Source: Ophiosphaerella korrae (lineage: Eukaryota; Ascomycota; Dothideomycetes; Pleosporales; Phaeosphaeriaceae). From it: a stretch of 64,000 nt of DNA. Shown piece after piece: positions 1-11,888 of the stretch; the first letter of the stretch is position 1; each line of letters begins with the position of its first letter. The stretch is taken from positions 211,138-275,137 of the forward strand of contig JALNQF010000045.1 of assembly GCA_028456385.1 (NCBI GenBank), written 5' to 3'. The translations under genes were made by a program, and so were the position numbers. Below the pieces are notes generated by a model. That model worked only from the letters and a program-made list of their open reading frames with translations. It was not told where the DNA came from and made no database searches.

Positions 1-177
1 TCGTCAAGCATCTGCCTGCGCGAACGAGCTCTCAGCAAACCTCCACTGTCGCCAATACAATCCAGCTATCTATCGTTAAGCCTTTGCAAGTGTCCTGATC
101 GCTATCCAACCTACGGCTATCTCCAAGCGCCTTATCCACCACCACACGCTCAGCGCTTCATCGCCCACACCCAAGCA

Positions 178-1045
178 ATGGCAGACACTTCGGCGCAACC
201 GAAGCCGAGCAGTAGCGTAAAGCTGGTTCTGCTCGGTGAAGCAGCCGTTGGAAAGGTAGGCTGCTGTGAAAGCCCAACTCTAGCAACTAGGTGCTGACTT
301 GACCGCAGTCTTCACTTGTCATGCGCTTTGTCAACAATGACTTCCAGGAAAACAAGGAGCCCACAATAGGAGGTGTGTAGGAACCAATACGATCTATGTC
401 TTGTATCCAAGACATTGGTCATTCTACATGAGAGAGTTGCTGACTGGATTCATAGCTGCATTCCTTACACAGAAATGCAACTTGCCAACCCGAACCATCA
501 AGTTCGAGATTTGGGACACGGCTGGCCAGGAGCGTTTTGCCTCGCTAGCCCCCATGTACTACCGCAATGCTCAAGCCGCACTCGTTGTCTACGACATCAC
601 CAAGCCGTCTTCCCTCACAAAAGCACAGCACTGGGTCGCTGAGCTGCACCGCCAAGCATCACCTGGAATCGTTATTGCGCTTGTCGGCAACAAATACGAT
701 CTGGCAACTACTGGAGGCGAGGAGATTTCAGAAGATGCAGATGCAGCCCCTGAAGGCGAGGGCGAGAACGCCACGGAAGAGGATGGTGCAGATGCACGGA
801 GAGTCCCAATAAAGACTGCGAAAGCATACGCGGACGAAGAGAGCCTCCTCTTCTTCGAGACGAGCGCAAAAACGGGGCAAAATGTGGCAGAAGTATTCAC
901 AGCTATCGCAAACGCGATCCCAGAGACCAGTTTGAAGGGCCCGAGGGGCGGAGCAGGCCAGACCAACTTGGGCAGGCAAGAGGATGCGCGTGTGAATTTG
1001 GGCAGTGCCAGGGCAGAAGGTGCTAAGGAGGGCTGCGCATGTTGA
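178..1045 (+). CDS. ypt5: Rab5-type small GTPase (Ypt5/Vps21 family)
   Basis: Exons 178-255, 309-372 and 456-1045 give 243 aa. Visible GTPase motifs are the P-loop GEAAVGKSSLV, the switch region ending in TIGAAFLTQKC, WDTAGQERF, NKYD and ETSAKTG. The PTIGAAFLTQ segment is typical of the Rab5 group, which controls tethering and fusion at early endosomes. The protein ends in CAC, a CXC geranylgeranylation signal, so it should be membrane-anchored. An acidic Glu/Asp/Ala-rich insert lies between the NKYD and SAK motifs, as in fungal Rab5 homologues. The start is the first ATG of the frame and gives the short N-terminal extension usual before the P-loop. Introns are 53 and 83 nt. Bases 1-177 upstream are pyrimidine-rich leader or promoter. 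Confidence 0.93.
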
Positions 1046-1722
1046 GCTTTCGAGATCGCGTGAGAACATACTAGGTTGGACATGGGGTTTGAGCGTCATC
1101 TCTGTAGGGCGTTGGCTGCGCATAGTAATCAGCAATACCATATCGTAACATAGCGCCTCCCGTTCTCGGACTCTCTTGAAAACAATACTCGAGTACGTAC
1201 CATTTCCTATTTCGTTTACCGAAGACTAATTCACCACATCTGGCTTCATGCCCCGGAACACAGCCTTGTTCGCCCAACACATCGTCTTTCGTGTTCCGAC
1301 ATCACGAGCCTCAGGCCGAACGTCCCATTGGTCAGTTTCCTACCAAGTGAAGCAACCATGCTTGGTACCTCTTCCGTCCATCCGTCGAGTGAAGATAACT
1401 ATCAACACGTAGAGAACGATGTCTAATATGTTCTTTGTTTTCAATAGTGCGCTGTGCCTGGAGGCGAACCTGCCAACAATACGAGCGGGTCATGATTTGT
1501 GAACCAAGACTCAGAATCGACCAAGCGAATCTGCCTCATAGCCAAGCGCAGCCGGTTATGGCTTGCCTAATCTCGGACGAGTGGGCTTTACGGACGTACT
1601 TATAGTAACGAGATGCCATAAAGACTAACGGGCTATCCATCTCATCTGTTTATTTTTGCACAATGCTCATATTAACCTGTGTATGCATATTCGCATACTG
1701 ATATCGAAACACCACAGCCACA
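1046..1722. other. Intergenic, no gene seen
   Basis: This 677-base stretch separates the Rab GTPase from the next gene. Open frames here are short and partly run back over the GTPase exon. I see no RNA gene or repeat. It should hold the 3' end of the GTPase transcript and the promoter of the membrane-protein gene. Confidence 0.5.
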
Positions 1723-2566
1723 ATGAGTAACTACTCAAGTATGGCATTTCTTGATCATGATATAACCCAAGAGAAACTCACAACTCATAGCTAATTGTAC
1801 GGAATACATTGGCCCGCGACCAATTGAAAGTGCTCTCATCAGCGCATGTCAAACCGCTGCCAACACCAGCTTCTGCTGGCCACCAAACGGCACCCGAATC
1901 TGCGTCCCATCAAGAAGCATAAACTTTTTTTGGTCTCAGTCATACTACGGCGCCGATTCCAAACTTCAAATCGAAACCGATCTCACCTCACCCTACCTAT
2001 ACTTCCGAAATAACACCGGCAACCAGACCCGTTTATTTTCGCAATCCTTGTTCCAGCGCGAAGCGGAGTCGATCCCCGGTACCGCAAATGAGAAAAGCCT
2101 GAAGGTGTATATGCGAGAGCGCAGATTTAACTTGGGCGTTTCGTCGACAAATTTTCAGTTGTATACAGGCCCGACGTTGATCTTGGTCAAGACGGCGGAT
2201 TTCACGACGAGTCCCACATCGTCGTATACGTATAGGCCCAAAAACAGCAGCTATAACAATCGCAATTCACCTCATCTAGATCCTGGCGCTATTATGGGAA
2301 TCGTTTTTGGATCGATTGTGGCGTTTGTATTGTTTTTGTATTGCTGTTGTTACAAATGTTGTAGGAATGCTAACGGAGCAAGAGCGACGGCGGGAAGGAA
2401 GATTGACATCGCTGAACAGACAAGAATGATGGATGAAGGCGCTGATATAATGGCGCAGCGCCCGAGTGGAGGGGTGGGAAGCGCAAGGCGTGATAGTGTT
2501 GAGAGGGCGGGCGAGGCGGGCGTTGGTGCACAGGCAAGTGACCCGCCACCACCGTACACACGTTGA
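1723..2566 (+). CDS. Single-pass membrane protein with C-terminal PPPPY motif
   Basis: The preferred model has exons 1723-1738 and 1791-2566 with a 52-nt intron, giving 263 aa. The long frame is open from just after a stop at 1763 and reads well upstream of any ATG, so a spliced start is needed; the small first exon (MSNYS) is my best choice and is uncertain. The N-terminal part has several Asn-X-Thr/Ser sites and Cys residues, suggesting an extracellular domain, although no signal peptide is visible. A transmembrane helix (IMGIVFGSIVAFVLFLY) is followed by a Cys-rich juxtamembrane stretch. The cytosolic tail ends in DPPPPYTR, a PY motif of the kind bound by WW domains of Rsp5/Nedd4 ubiquitin ligases. 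I do not recognise a named family. Confidence 0.7.
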
Positions 2567-3414
2567 AGCGACTAGCATACGCAACGCTCCCTACACATAT
2601 ACAACCTATGTTGGACGTCTTGGTCGCAATCTACTACGCCGGTAGTTGGACTCTAGAACCGTTGTATCTTGGCTCCTGTTCCTGAAGGCCGAGAAAATCG
2701 ATGTGGTCGATGGCCACCATCCGCGACGCCAACAACTCGAGCTGATTCCTTCGGTGTGGCCTTGGATCTCTCAAGGGGTTCGTGGAAGACTATGACATCT
2801 GTCACTTTGGTCAAACGTTTGAGATACCAACGACGTCTTAGAACATTGCAGTCCACTTCATCTAAACTTGAAGTTACAACGAGCGCCCTTATGTCAGTTA
2901 CCGGAACCATTCCAGAGCAAAGTTTTCATCGGCGGCGACGATTCGCCTCCTAAGAGGGGTTTCAATGCTTTCAGGTTTAGACATAACACTCTCTGAACTC
3001 TGGAAAGAAATGTAAGATATGAATGGCATTTATACACATATCAATAGAAAATATAGACGGGCATTGTAGTTACTTGAATATTTTTTAGGTCATTTTCTTG
3101 GGTTTTCAATTTGTATAAATTTCTAGAACCTGACGATTTACGCTATCAATAGTGGATGTTGTTTGCATCTCTCATTGGCTGCACTGATTCGTCCATCCAT
3201 GAGCTGAGCCATGCGCCCTTTCCCCCTTCTGTACCTACCACAAACCGCCCTTGGAATCTCATACACTAACACTGACTCATCTTCACGTCTCTTCCATTTG
3301 AGTTAAATATCTAGCTGTTTGAGCCAATTCAATTCATAAACTTGGAAAAGGTCGAATCAATATTACCCCGCCAAAATTGCGACCAAACAACTTTTTACGA
3401 ACGGCTTGAAAGGC
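2567..3414. other. Intergenic, no gene seen
   Basis: About 850 bases with only short overlapping frames on both strands. The right part (about 3000-3180) is AT-rich, and the last 250 bases are pyrimidine-rich, consistent with the promoter and leader of the Tpt1 gene. Confidence 0.5.
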
Positions 3415-4507
3415 ATGGCAAGAGGTGGTCGCGGTGGCGGAAGTCGGAATCCTGCAAATCAACCTCGAGAAGTGCAGGTTTCGAGAAAAGTCAGTTGGTT
3501 ACTCAGGCATGGTGCGGGTTCAGAGGGCCTGAAATTAGGCAAGGGTGGCTATGTCAACGTGCAGGATGTGGTAAGTTTGCAATCAGCCTCATTTTTGACT
3601 TTCAGCCTCAGTGGCTTGATTGAACGGTAGTATAACGGATGGCATATCAGTCCGGCCTACCAACAAAATAATTATTTCAAAACAGACCTCACCTTATTCT
3701 AACATCCTCCAGCTCAACACGCGCGCCCTCAAGTCCCTCCAAATAACATTCCCAGAACTTCGCGATACAGTCACCAACAACGACAAACAGCGCTTCTCAA
3801 TGATTCTCGCTTCATCACTTGATAAAGCTGAAGATATGCAAACCATCCCAGAATCTGACAACCCATCAGACTACCTCATCCGCGCCAACCAAGGCCATTC
3901 CATCAAAGTCGACGTCGAAGGCCTCCTCACGCCCATTACGGTGGAAGCTGGAAACGTGCCCTCGATTGTTGTTCATGGAACCGACGAGTCCGCCTGGCGT
4001 TTGATCATTAAGAGCGGCGGCCTACGACGCATGGGTAGAAATCACATGCACTTTGCATCCGGTCTACCTGCGGGCTTCACACCACTTGCCACGAATGAGG
4101 CTACCGAGGGAGAAAAGGCCGCCGCCGTCATCTCTGGAATGCGCAGAAATTCTACCGTACTCATCTACATTGATATTCAAGCCGCACTAAATGCAGGCTT
4201 CAAGTTCTATATAAGCGAGAATGGCGTTGTATTGAGTGAGGGAAATGATAAGGGGCTGCTGCCGTATGAGTTTTTCAAAAGAGTGGAAAATAGGACCATG
4301 GGTGGTGGTGGGGTGTTGATGAGTGATGGGAAGTTACCGGATGGCGTGGTTGTCAATGTTGAGGAGTGGGAAAAGGAGGCTGGGATTGGAGAGGGAAAGG
4401 GAAAGAGGGGTGCACGAGGTGGTAAAGGAGGGAGAGGGGGTGGACGCGGTGGAAGTGGTAAGGCGAGGGTTAATGATGACTCGAGGGATATGTTTGCAGA
4501 TGTGTAA
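3415..4507 (+). CDS. tpt1: tRNA 2'-phosphotransferase Tpt1/KptA
   Basis: Exons 3415-3570 and 3713-4507 give 316 aa. The family removes the 2'-phosphate left at the splice junction after fungal tRNA ligation and transfers it to NAD+. Family signatures visible are SWLLRHGAGSEGLKL near the N-terminus, VVHGTDESAWRLI, and GLRRMGRNHMHFASGLP, which carries the His/Arg residues conserved in KptA/Tpt1. Low-complexity Arg-Gly tails flank the catalytic domain: ARGGRGGG at the N-terminus and a longer Gly/Arg/Lys run near the C-terminus, resembling RGG RNA-binding boxes. The intron is 142 nt, longer than most in the window. The start is the first ATG upstream of the conserved core; upstream codons in the frame have no other ATG. 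Confidence 0.93.
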
Positions 4508-4844
4508 GTGGTGGTAGATAGTTGAGGGAGAATACTATTGTAATAGGAAAATGTGTTCGTCTTTGATCAGAGCAACTCTGCCCACGGAAGACGAAGCTTC
4601 CAAGTCAATAACAGCACCCCCAACTCCAGAGACCTTCTATCTCAAGTAATGATGGAATTACCAGCCCCAATTACAAAAAATCTCAGCATCCGAGAATTCC
4701 CCGCATCTCTTCCCCACATACTGCCCACATCCGAAGACCAAGCTATCTCATCCCGTCATTCTCCCTAACTACCCAACCAACGTTTCTTCCTCTCATCCTC
4801 ACCAAAACCTCCAACTCTATTATTCACCCTCCACGACCACCAAA
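4508..4844. other. Short intergenic region
   Basis: These 337 bases lie between the Tpt1 stop and the next gene. A 71-codon frame at 4553-4768 has no recognisable content. The last 100 bases are C/T-rich, a usual feature of fungal leaders. Confidence 0.45.
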
Positions 4845-5366
4845 ATGACCGCCTACAAATCAGAATACCCCAAACTCGACCTCGACCCAGCCTACAAATC
4901 CTTCTTCGAAGACTTCTACGCCACATCCGACACGCCCGACGCCCACACGCTCTACACAAAATACTTCACCCCAGACGCCACACTAATCATGGCGTCCAAA
5001 ACCGCCAAGGGCACAGACGGTACGTGTGACCATGGCCAATCTATACAGACACTGATGCGTGAATTCAAGAAATCCTGGCGCTGCGCACATCAATGTGGGA
5101 AAAAGTGGCGTCGCGGAAGCACGATGTGTTCAAGATATTCCCGTTTGGGTCGTGGGCGGACGACGTGATGTTGCATGGGACGGTGCGATATGAGCTGAAG
5201 AGTGGGGGAGAGAGTGGGCTGGATTGGGCGGCTCGGGCACATTTGGTCAAGGAGGATGGGAAGGTCAAGATGGATTTTTATCAGGTGTATTTGGTGAGTT
5301 GGTGCAAAGGGGGCTTGGAGTTGGTGCTAATGTATTGAGTAGGATACTGGGGCGATGGCGAAGTAG
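4845..5366 (+). CDS. NTF2/SnoaL-like small protein
   Basis: Exons 4845-5019, 5070-5293 and 5343-5366 give 140 aa; introns are 50 and 49 nt. The protein begins with a helical stretch, FFEDFYATSDTPDAHTLY, followed by YFTPDATLIM, and has alternating strands such as DDVMLHGTVRYEL and KMDFYQVYL. This is the layout of the NTF2/SnoaL alpha+beta barrel found in many small fungal proteins. The last exon adds only DTGAMAK, as short C-terminal exons often do in this family. The fold call is inference; no substrate can be given. It is co-oriented with Tpt1 upstream and the glycosyltransferase downstream. Confidence 0.8.
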
Positions 5367-5656
5367 TGTTGGCTGGGGCAGGCGGGATGAGATGGGAAGG
5401 GATTGAAGTGGAGCAAGCTGGTAAACAGGTGAAGCGAGGTTGAATGCAAGCAGCTGTATTGGTGTTGTGTGTGTGGTGATAGAGTAGAGGATAGATGGGT
5501 AGATAGGGCTGGACATGGCGTCAGAGGCTCGAGCGCGTCCCCTTCGGCATCCCAGAACTTCGTTTCCAGCACACGCACGCCTCCATCCTACGCATCCCAC
5601 CCAAACGACTCAATGCCCTCCGACGAGCGCTAGCACCCCCCGCCTCTTCACCACAA

Positions 5657-8614
5657 ATGCACAAGGCCGTCCAGCTCGCCCTCCACAATGCAGATAAATA
5701 CCGCCAATTCGTCGCCCCGCTGCTGTTTACCGTCTTCGGCTACACGGCAAACATGCACGCGCCCGTCCAGCATTCGCTCCTCATAACGGCTGTGTCCTGG
5801 GCTATTGTATGGCTGCCTGCCCTCTTCAAAGTTGGGCTGTGGGCGAATACGAGTAGAAAGAGGAGGAATGCGAGTGGGCTTGCGGGCGCCTTTCTTGCCT
5901 TTGCTCTCGTCTGTGACAGGGCGGCATGCGACAAGGAAGGCACATGGGCAACGAAGGTGACCGTGATGCTGTTACTCTCTTAAAAGTGACCACATTGCTG
6001 ATGCTGAGCCAGAGCCTGCTTCCGCTCTTCATTTTCCTCGTCTCCAGCAACGAGCTTCTTCCCAAGCTCACCGCCTTGCCCTCCCACCATGTTCACGACG
6101 ACGCCGCAAAAGAAAGCCCCTCCTCATCCGAATCGCTGTTCGGGAACGGTTCTTTTCGTCTTATAGTTGTGGTTACGGTCTCTGCAGCCGCGGTTCTGGC
6201 CATCTACGCTGTGCCATCCACCTCTGCGCTGGGCGTCAGCAGCGCCTTCTTCGCAGCAACTGGCCTGGTGCTGTTTGAGAGAGCAGCAAGGAGTTTCGAA
6301 GACGACGAGCAACAATTGGCCGCCTTGAGAGATGTCGCATTTACTATCATGGTTATTTGCGGGTTGGCTTCGGTTGTCGTGGAACCGTCTATGCATGGCG
6401 CAGTTTCTTGGGAGCCTGTATCTGCATATATGGACAAGGACTGGAAGACGGCGCATGACTTCGGAGTTATACAACGCATCCTATGGATGGTTCCGGTCCA
6501 GGGTCTAATAAATAGCCTCATGTTCGTCCTAGTATGTTGTTTCTGATTGTACCCCCCGAACACAATATCGTACTAATTTTCTATAGCTTTCTCAGCACGG
6601 GGCTACACACACCTCCCTTCTCACCTTGTTCGCGTGTATATGTGCCAAACTTCAGCTTTCGCCTTCCTTTTCAAATGTCTGTTTCAGTATCATCTATACC
6701 TTGGCCGCGTTTTCATACATGTTCAACGCATCGGCTTCCACCTTGTCCGTTGACAAACGGACTTCATTGCGCATTGTCAGACGCATTACCTTTGGCGCCA
6801 CGGTGTTTTCTATTGCCTTACTTCTTCTCCGATATGCCTATGGCGTGCACCGTCACCGAAATTTGGCAAACTCCCCTCTTCCCATTCTCTCCCCGCCTTC
6901 ACCATTTCAGCCTATACCTATTGATCTCAGCAAAGGCCACCCGGCTGCTCAGCTGGTCAGCACTGCAGAGGCAGAATTTCAACATGTACTTGACCGCCAA
7001 TCGAAGACTCTAGCGCAGGCTGTCGGCGAGTACCGCCGCAGGTATGGCATTGCACCACCACCACATTTTGACAAATGGTATGAATTCGCCGTCCGGAACG
7101 ACGTGGTTATGATTGATGAGTATGATACAATTTACGAAATGTTGATGCCATTCTGGGCATTGAAGCCCTCGACCATTCGTTCACGCATCACGCGGGAATT
7201 GGGTGGTGAAGATAGTGCTCTGCTTGGAGTATCCATTCGCAATGGCGAAGTGGCCAATGTGGAAAAGGGAGATGAGTGGCAACAACAAGCTACTACTGGC
7301 ATGCTGTCAAAGTTTGTGCAATATTTGCCAGATATGGACCTTGGCTTCAACATACACGACGAGCCACGGGTGGTAGTACCGGAGAATCTCATGTCTTCTA
7401 TGGTTAACAAAGCACGAAATGAGATCTTGCCGCGCGTTGCGCAAGCCTCGTCTCTACGTAACACATTCTCAGCACGTCCTGACGATATGAATGACGGCAA
7501 GAGTTTTGTGGAAACGTACGTATCTAGGTTTAACAGATTTGCTCACCAGCAGACATGGACTCACTCTCGCCTCTCATGCCCCGCCGATAGCCAGTCACAG
7601 ACTTTCGAAGACTTTGCTCAAGACAATCTCACGGCCTACGCTGCCAGCCCACTCAATTATGTCTACAACACGACTGCCTTTTCTGACATCTGCATCTCGC
7701 CCTCGCTCTCGTCCACTTTTGGCTTCTTTGAGCGCCCTAATGCCTTCAATATCATTCACGAGCTAACGCCCGTCTTCTCACAATCCAAAATATCCAGCTT
7801 CCAAGACATACTCTACCCTAGCCCATGGTACTGGGTTGGAAAAGTCACCTACGACCCTACCCACGACACAACCTGGGACAATAAAACAAATGCCCTCTAC
7901 TGGCGCGGCTCCACCACCGGCGGCTTCTCCCGCAACGGCGGCTGGCGCCGCCAACACCGCCAACACATCGTTCAACGCCTCAACGCCCCCGACAAAGCAC
8001 AAATCGTCTCCTCATCCGCCCTCCAAACCATCGACCGCCGCTCCCTCAAACACCTCATCGACGTTCACTTCTCCCACATCGGCCAATGCGACCCGGGCGA
8101 CTGCGACGCTCAACGCGAATTCTTCCACGTCACCGACCGCGCCCCCACCGAGGACGCGTGGTTCTTCAAACACCTGCTCGATATGGACGGCAACGCTTTT
8201 TCAGGCCGTTTCTACGCTTTCCTGGCGTCGCGCAGTCTTACGTTCAAGATGGCGGTTTTTCGCGAGTGGCATGCTGAGTGGCTTAAGCCTTGGGTCCATT
8301 TTGTGCCGCTTTCGTTGCTGGGCGACGAACATCTTGATTTGGTTAATTGGTTTGGTGGCGAGGGGGAAGGGGTGGCGAGGAAGGTCGCCGAGCGGAGTAC
8401 GGAGTGGCATGGGAGGGTGTTGAGGAATGTGGATTTTGAGGCGTGGTTTTTTAGGTGTTTGCTTGAGTGAGTGCTTCCTTCCCTTATTTCTTTTTTTTTT
8501 TTTTATCCTAGTATATGAGTGGGAAGGGTTTGTGTAGGTATAGCGCTAATAGTGTGTAGGTATGCGAGGGTTGTGGATGATCGGAGGGAGGAGATTGGGT
8601 TTTCGGGCCCGTGA
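5657..8614 (+). CDS. GT90 (CAP10-like) glycosyltransferase with multi-pass N-terminus
   Basis: The model is 5657-5956, 6013-6531, 6587-8466 and 8560-8614, giving 917 aa. The N-terminal third holds several hydrophobic segments, with a further one at the start of exon 3, suggesting a multi-pass Golgi/ER anchor. The catalytic half carries the CAP10/GT90 signature around ALYWRGSTTGG, then HIGQCDPGDC, APTEDAWFFKHLLDMDG, a segment ending in FREWHAEW, and a C-terminus YARVVDDRREEIGF. Family members transfer xylose or related sugars to glycans. A frame change near 5957 is resolved by a 56-nt GT...CAG intron, and the terminal exon is supported because it restores the common family ending; simple readthrough would stop at 8470. 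Confidence is high for the family, moderate for the exact splice sites. Confidence 0.88.
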
Positions 8615-9080
8615 TTTGGGGACAGGTAATTGATTGGATATGCGTGGTTGAGCTATTAGACTTTTTTGAATACATTGGATGGACTTGGGGAATTGAGATC
8701 CTGTGATTGTGATGTTTATGCAATTTGAAGATGTGGTTTGGGCGTTTTTTGTGGTACTGGTAATTTTTACTTTTATGAGTACGAAGAAAAACGTTTTCCC
8801 TCTAAATACACTAATCTAGAGTGCTTGATGTAAAAAGCGTACTAATTAATCATTTCCCAGCTTTCATACGACAGCCTTTCACTCAACTTCGTTCCGTGTC
8901 TATGGCTTGCCGCACTAGTCCACCTCTGACAACAGCACCAGGTGCCCAGTAAGGTTCACTGAATCTGCAAATAAGTCGCACGTGACACGCTAAGGCTCCA
9001 CCGCAAGTCTATGACTGTGCCCGCTTTCTTACCATTACTCACCCTACCTGCTCAAACCCAACACTCAGCACTATGACAGT
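8615..9080. other. Intergenic, no gene seen
   Basis: About 470 bases between the GT90 gene and the dynamin pseudogene. I see no frame, RNA or repeat that I can support. Confidence 0.45.
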
Positions 9081-11215
9081 ATGGAGACTCCCTGGTCCCA
9101 CCTTCCTCCCCAGGGCAATCTCTCTAACACTGCTTGAATACAAAGCACGGGTATTAAGTCGATAGAGCTACCACGGTTTGTTCTTGTCGGAGACATATTA
9201 TCAAGAAAGAGCTCGGTTCTTGAGAGCCTCACCAGTTTCTCTACTTCATACTTCCCTGACCTGTTCACTCAATACGTCACTCAAATCGCTTGTCGCCGCA
9301 CATTTGAGAATGTAACTTCCTTATCCATCATCCCCCATCATGGAGTAAATGCGGCAACTGAGAAATGGCTCCGAAAATTCTGCCGGTTTATATTTGATTT
9401 TCGCCGCCAGGCCTTTGTCCAGGCCATTCAAGATGCAAACAGGGCAATAGGAATCAGGACGATCGCCGACGATGCTGAACCTGGCCTGCAGACCTTCAGT
9501 AAACACACCCTTGCCATCGTAATCGAGGGACCAGAGCGGGAAAACTTCACAATTGTTGATGTGCCTGGCATCTTTCGGGTTCCATCACCACCTTTTATAA
9601 CTGACGACGATGCGCATCTTGTTCGCGATATAGTCGAAAGCTATATTCAGAACAGCCGAAATATCATCCTAGCAATCCTACCAGCCAACGTCAACGTCTT
9701 GACCCAAGAGATATTCAGTATGGTTGAAAAGGCTGGTCCCCATGGGAAAAGAACAGTAGGAGTAATCACCAAACCCGACCTAGTAGTTGGGGCGGCCACT
9801 CAAAAGACCATCAAAGATCTTGTTATGGGAAAAGCGAACGTACTCAAGCATGGCTACCATGTTGTGAAAAATCGCGGCGCCAACGATGACGAATAGAATT
9901 GTATCCATAATCAGATTGCTGACGAAAGAGAATTTTTTCGGAGACACTGTGATTGGCGCGAGGCGACAGTGGCAGATAAGTGTGGCATCGGATCGCTCAA
10001 GTCCCACCTCAATGCCATCCTCACAGCCGTCTCGGAGGAGATCCCTAAAATTAAAGGCGAGGTAACAAATTTGTTGGATCGGCGTCAGCGCGAATTAGAC
10101 AGCATAGGACTGTCGCTCTCGACACCTGAGTTTCAGAGAAAGTATCTTGTGCGATCAAGCTCATTGTTTCAAAGTATCACCCAATTCGCATTAAATGGTC
10201 GCTATGATACTTATACCATATTCAACAAATTCCCTAGCCTAAAGCTCATTACAACGGTTACCAGAATGAACGAGAAGTTCGCGGATACGTTCTTGAAAAA
10301 GGGACACGTGCGACACACTTCAGCGGACTGGAGCGATGATTGGGAGACTACAGACGATGAAATCGAACAAAATAATAATGAGCCCGCCAAAGACGTTTTG
10401 TCGTGTTACCCAGAGCTTGGCACCATTGTTGAGGGGGCGTATTATGAGTGCCCAGAACCAGAGCAGTTCGACCACAAGTCTATCATGGACAACGTTGACA
10501 AGTTGTGGGGTGCATTGGTAAGTTTCTCTACTTTATTGCTAAATAAAACAAATTAGCATTCGGACTATAGACGCCAGATTCCATGTTACACGCCATGTTT
10601 ATCGAACAGACAAAGAAGTGGGAGCCGCCGGTGCTCGCCCACGCTAGCAGATCAATCATAATTGTTCATGACTACATACACCAACTGCTTGCTCATACTT
10701 GTCCCCACGGACAATTCCGATCCCGTTTGATGGATACAGTCTTGTTCGAAGCGCTCCGCAAAACTTATGAGAAGGCCATGGAGCATGCACAGTTCTTGTT
10801 ACGTATAAAACTACAGGGCACCTTGCGCACATACAATCACGACTTCTACTCCGAAGTCAAGATGAGGCGCTATAATCGCCTGAAAGACGAAATTTGGGCC
10901 AAGTTCTCACATTCCGCTGGCTTAGTCATTTATAATAACGGTATGCAACATACGCACGATGATGCACTCGGCACTCTTGTTAGCTACTACAAAGTAGCTA
11001 GGATGCGACTAGTTGATACGATCTGCCAACAAGTCATCTCCCATTTTCTCCTCGACGGAGATGGGAGCCCTTTGGAGACTTTCAGTAAAGAATTCGTCTT
11101 GGGGCTTGATGATGAGCAGCTCAAAATGATCGCTGGAGCAGATGCTCTCACGATGGATAAAAGGGATGTAGCAACAGGTATGGACCAAGGGAAGCACCAA
11201 TTACACTGCATGTAA
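9081..11215 (+). pseudogene. Dynamin-like GTPase pseudogene
   Basis: One frame runs 9081-10517 and, after a 53-nt intron, 10571-11215. It matches a fungal dynamin/Mx-like GTPase: FVLVGDILSRKSSVLESLT at the P-loop position, FTIVDVPGIFRVPSPP (G3), VGVITKPDLVV (G4), HVVKNRG, a stalk region, and a C-terminal GED-like region. Two in-frame stops break it, TGA at 9135-9137 and TAG at 9894-9896, and the frame is unchanged across both. The P-loop is also degraded: the usual GxxSSGKSS is replaced by GDILSRKSS, losing the glycine before the lysine. Both stops are one C-to-T step from a sense codon. No intron with usable borders removes them. It is followed at 238 bases by a MITE-like element. Confidence 0.82.
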
Positions 11216-11453
11216 TTTCCCTATCATGATACTGGGTGCATGTTGAAGTAGCTTATTCAATACGATTCATTACAAAACACCAACTACCTACAATAACATA
11301 TCATTCGGTAACATATTACGTGGCTTCCCGTGAGAGAGTGTCAATATACGCCAACAAGGTTTAATCCTAAGAACCTTATAGAACAGTGAAACACGGCATA
11401 TCACCTAACGCCTTTAAACGTTAGCGCCAAAGGCTAAGCAAGACACTGTGCTC

Positions 11454-11888
11454 AACATGTTCCACCACCGAGCTGCATAACCCCCAGTAATCCGCACAAC
11501 TCAAACTCGACCAAAAACCACAAAAACCTTATCCTAATATCTCAATAGCAACTCAATAATAAGGTCTAGCAATTTGTAATAAACCTCTTATGCCTACTTA
11601 GAAGCTCCCAGCAAAGTCTCGGGGACACTAAGCCTGGCTATCATTGAGGAGTCATCGAGTTTCGGTCCCCCATTTTAAGCTAAATTGCCTCGACCTCTGG
11701 AACTACACGACAAAATATCCAATAAGTTTAATCAGAGCCTTGAAATAGCTATAAAATGATATATATATATAATTTTAGAACTTGTTATCAAGTTGCTGTT
11801 GAGATGTTGAGATATGGTTTTTGCAATTTTTGCTGGATTTTGAGGTGCGCAGCCTACTGGGGTACGCAGCTCAGTGATGGAACACGTT
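11454..11888. mobile_element. MITE-like element, copy A (long terminal inverted repeats)
   Basis: The element begins AACATGTTCCACCACCGAGC and ends with the inverted counterpart finishing GGAACACGTT. The two arms pair over roughly 110 bases with scattered mismatches, including the blocks GAGCTGC, ACCAAAAA and ATATCTCAA and their complements. No coding frame lies inside. A related copy is at 30389-30778, and the two share internal blocks such as AGCTAAATTG and GAGCCTT. Non-autonomous DNA transposons have this structure. I could not define a target-site duplication with confidence. Confidence 0.75.

Noticed and set aside
1573..1580. TCGGACGA near 1573 and CGTCCGA words at 15775, 16658, 37675, 40706 and 50693
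   Set aside because: These match only seven or eight positions of the cluster motif, and several lie within coding sequence, so I do not count them as sites.
5957..5986. A 30-nt intron in the GT90 gene
   Set aside because: It leaves the next codon as TGA and keeps the wrong frame; the 56-nt interval 5957-6012 has proper borders and restores the frame.
9840..9950. An intron that would remove the dynamin TAG
   Set aside because: Available GT sites lie within the conserved HVVKNRG text and removal would delete it. The frame is the same on both sides of the stop, which fits simple mutation.
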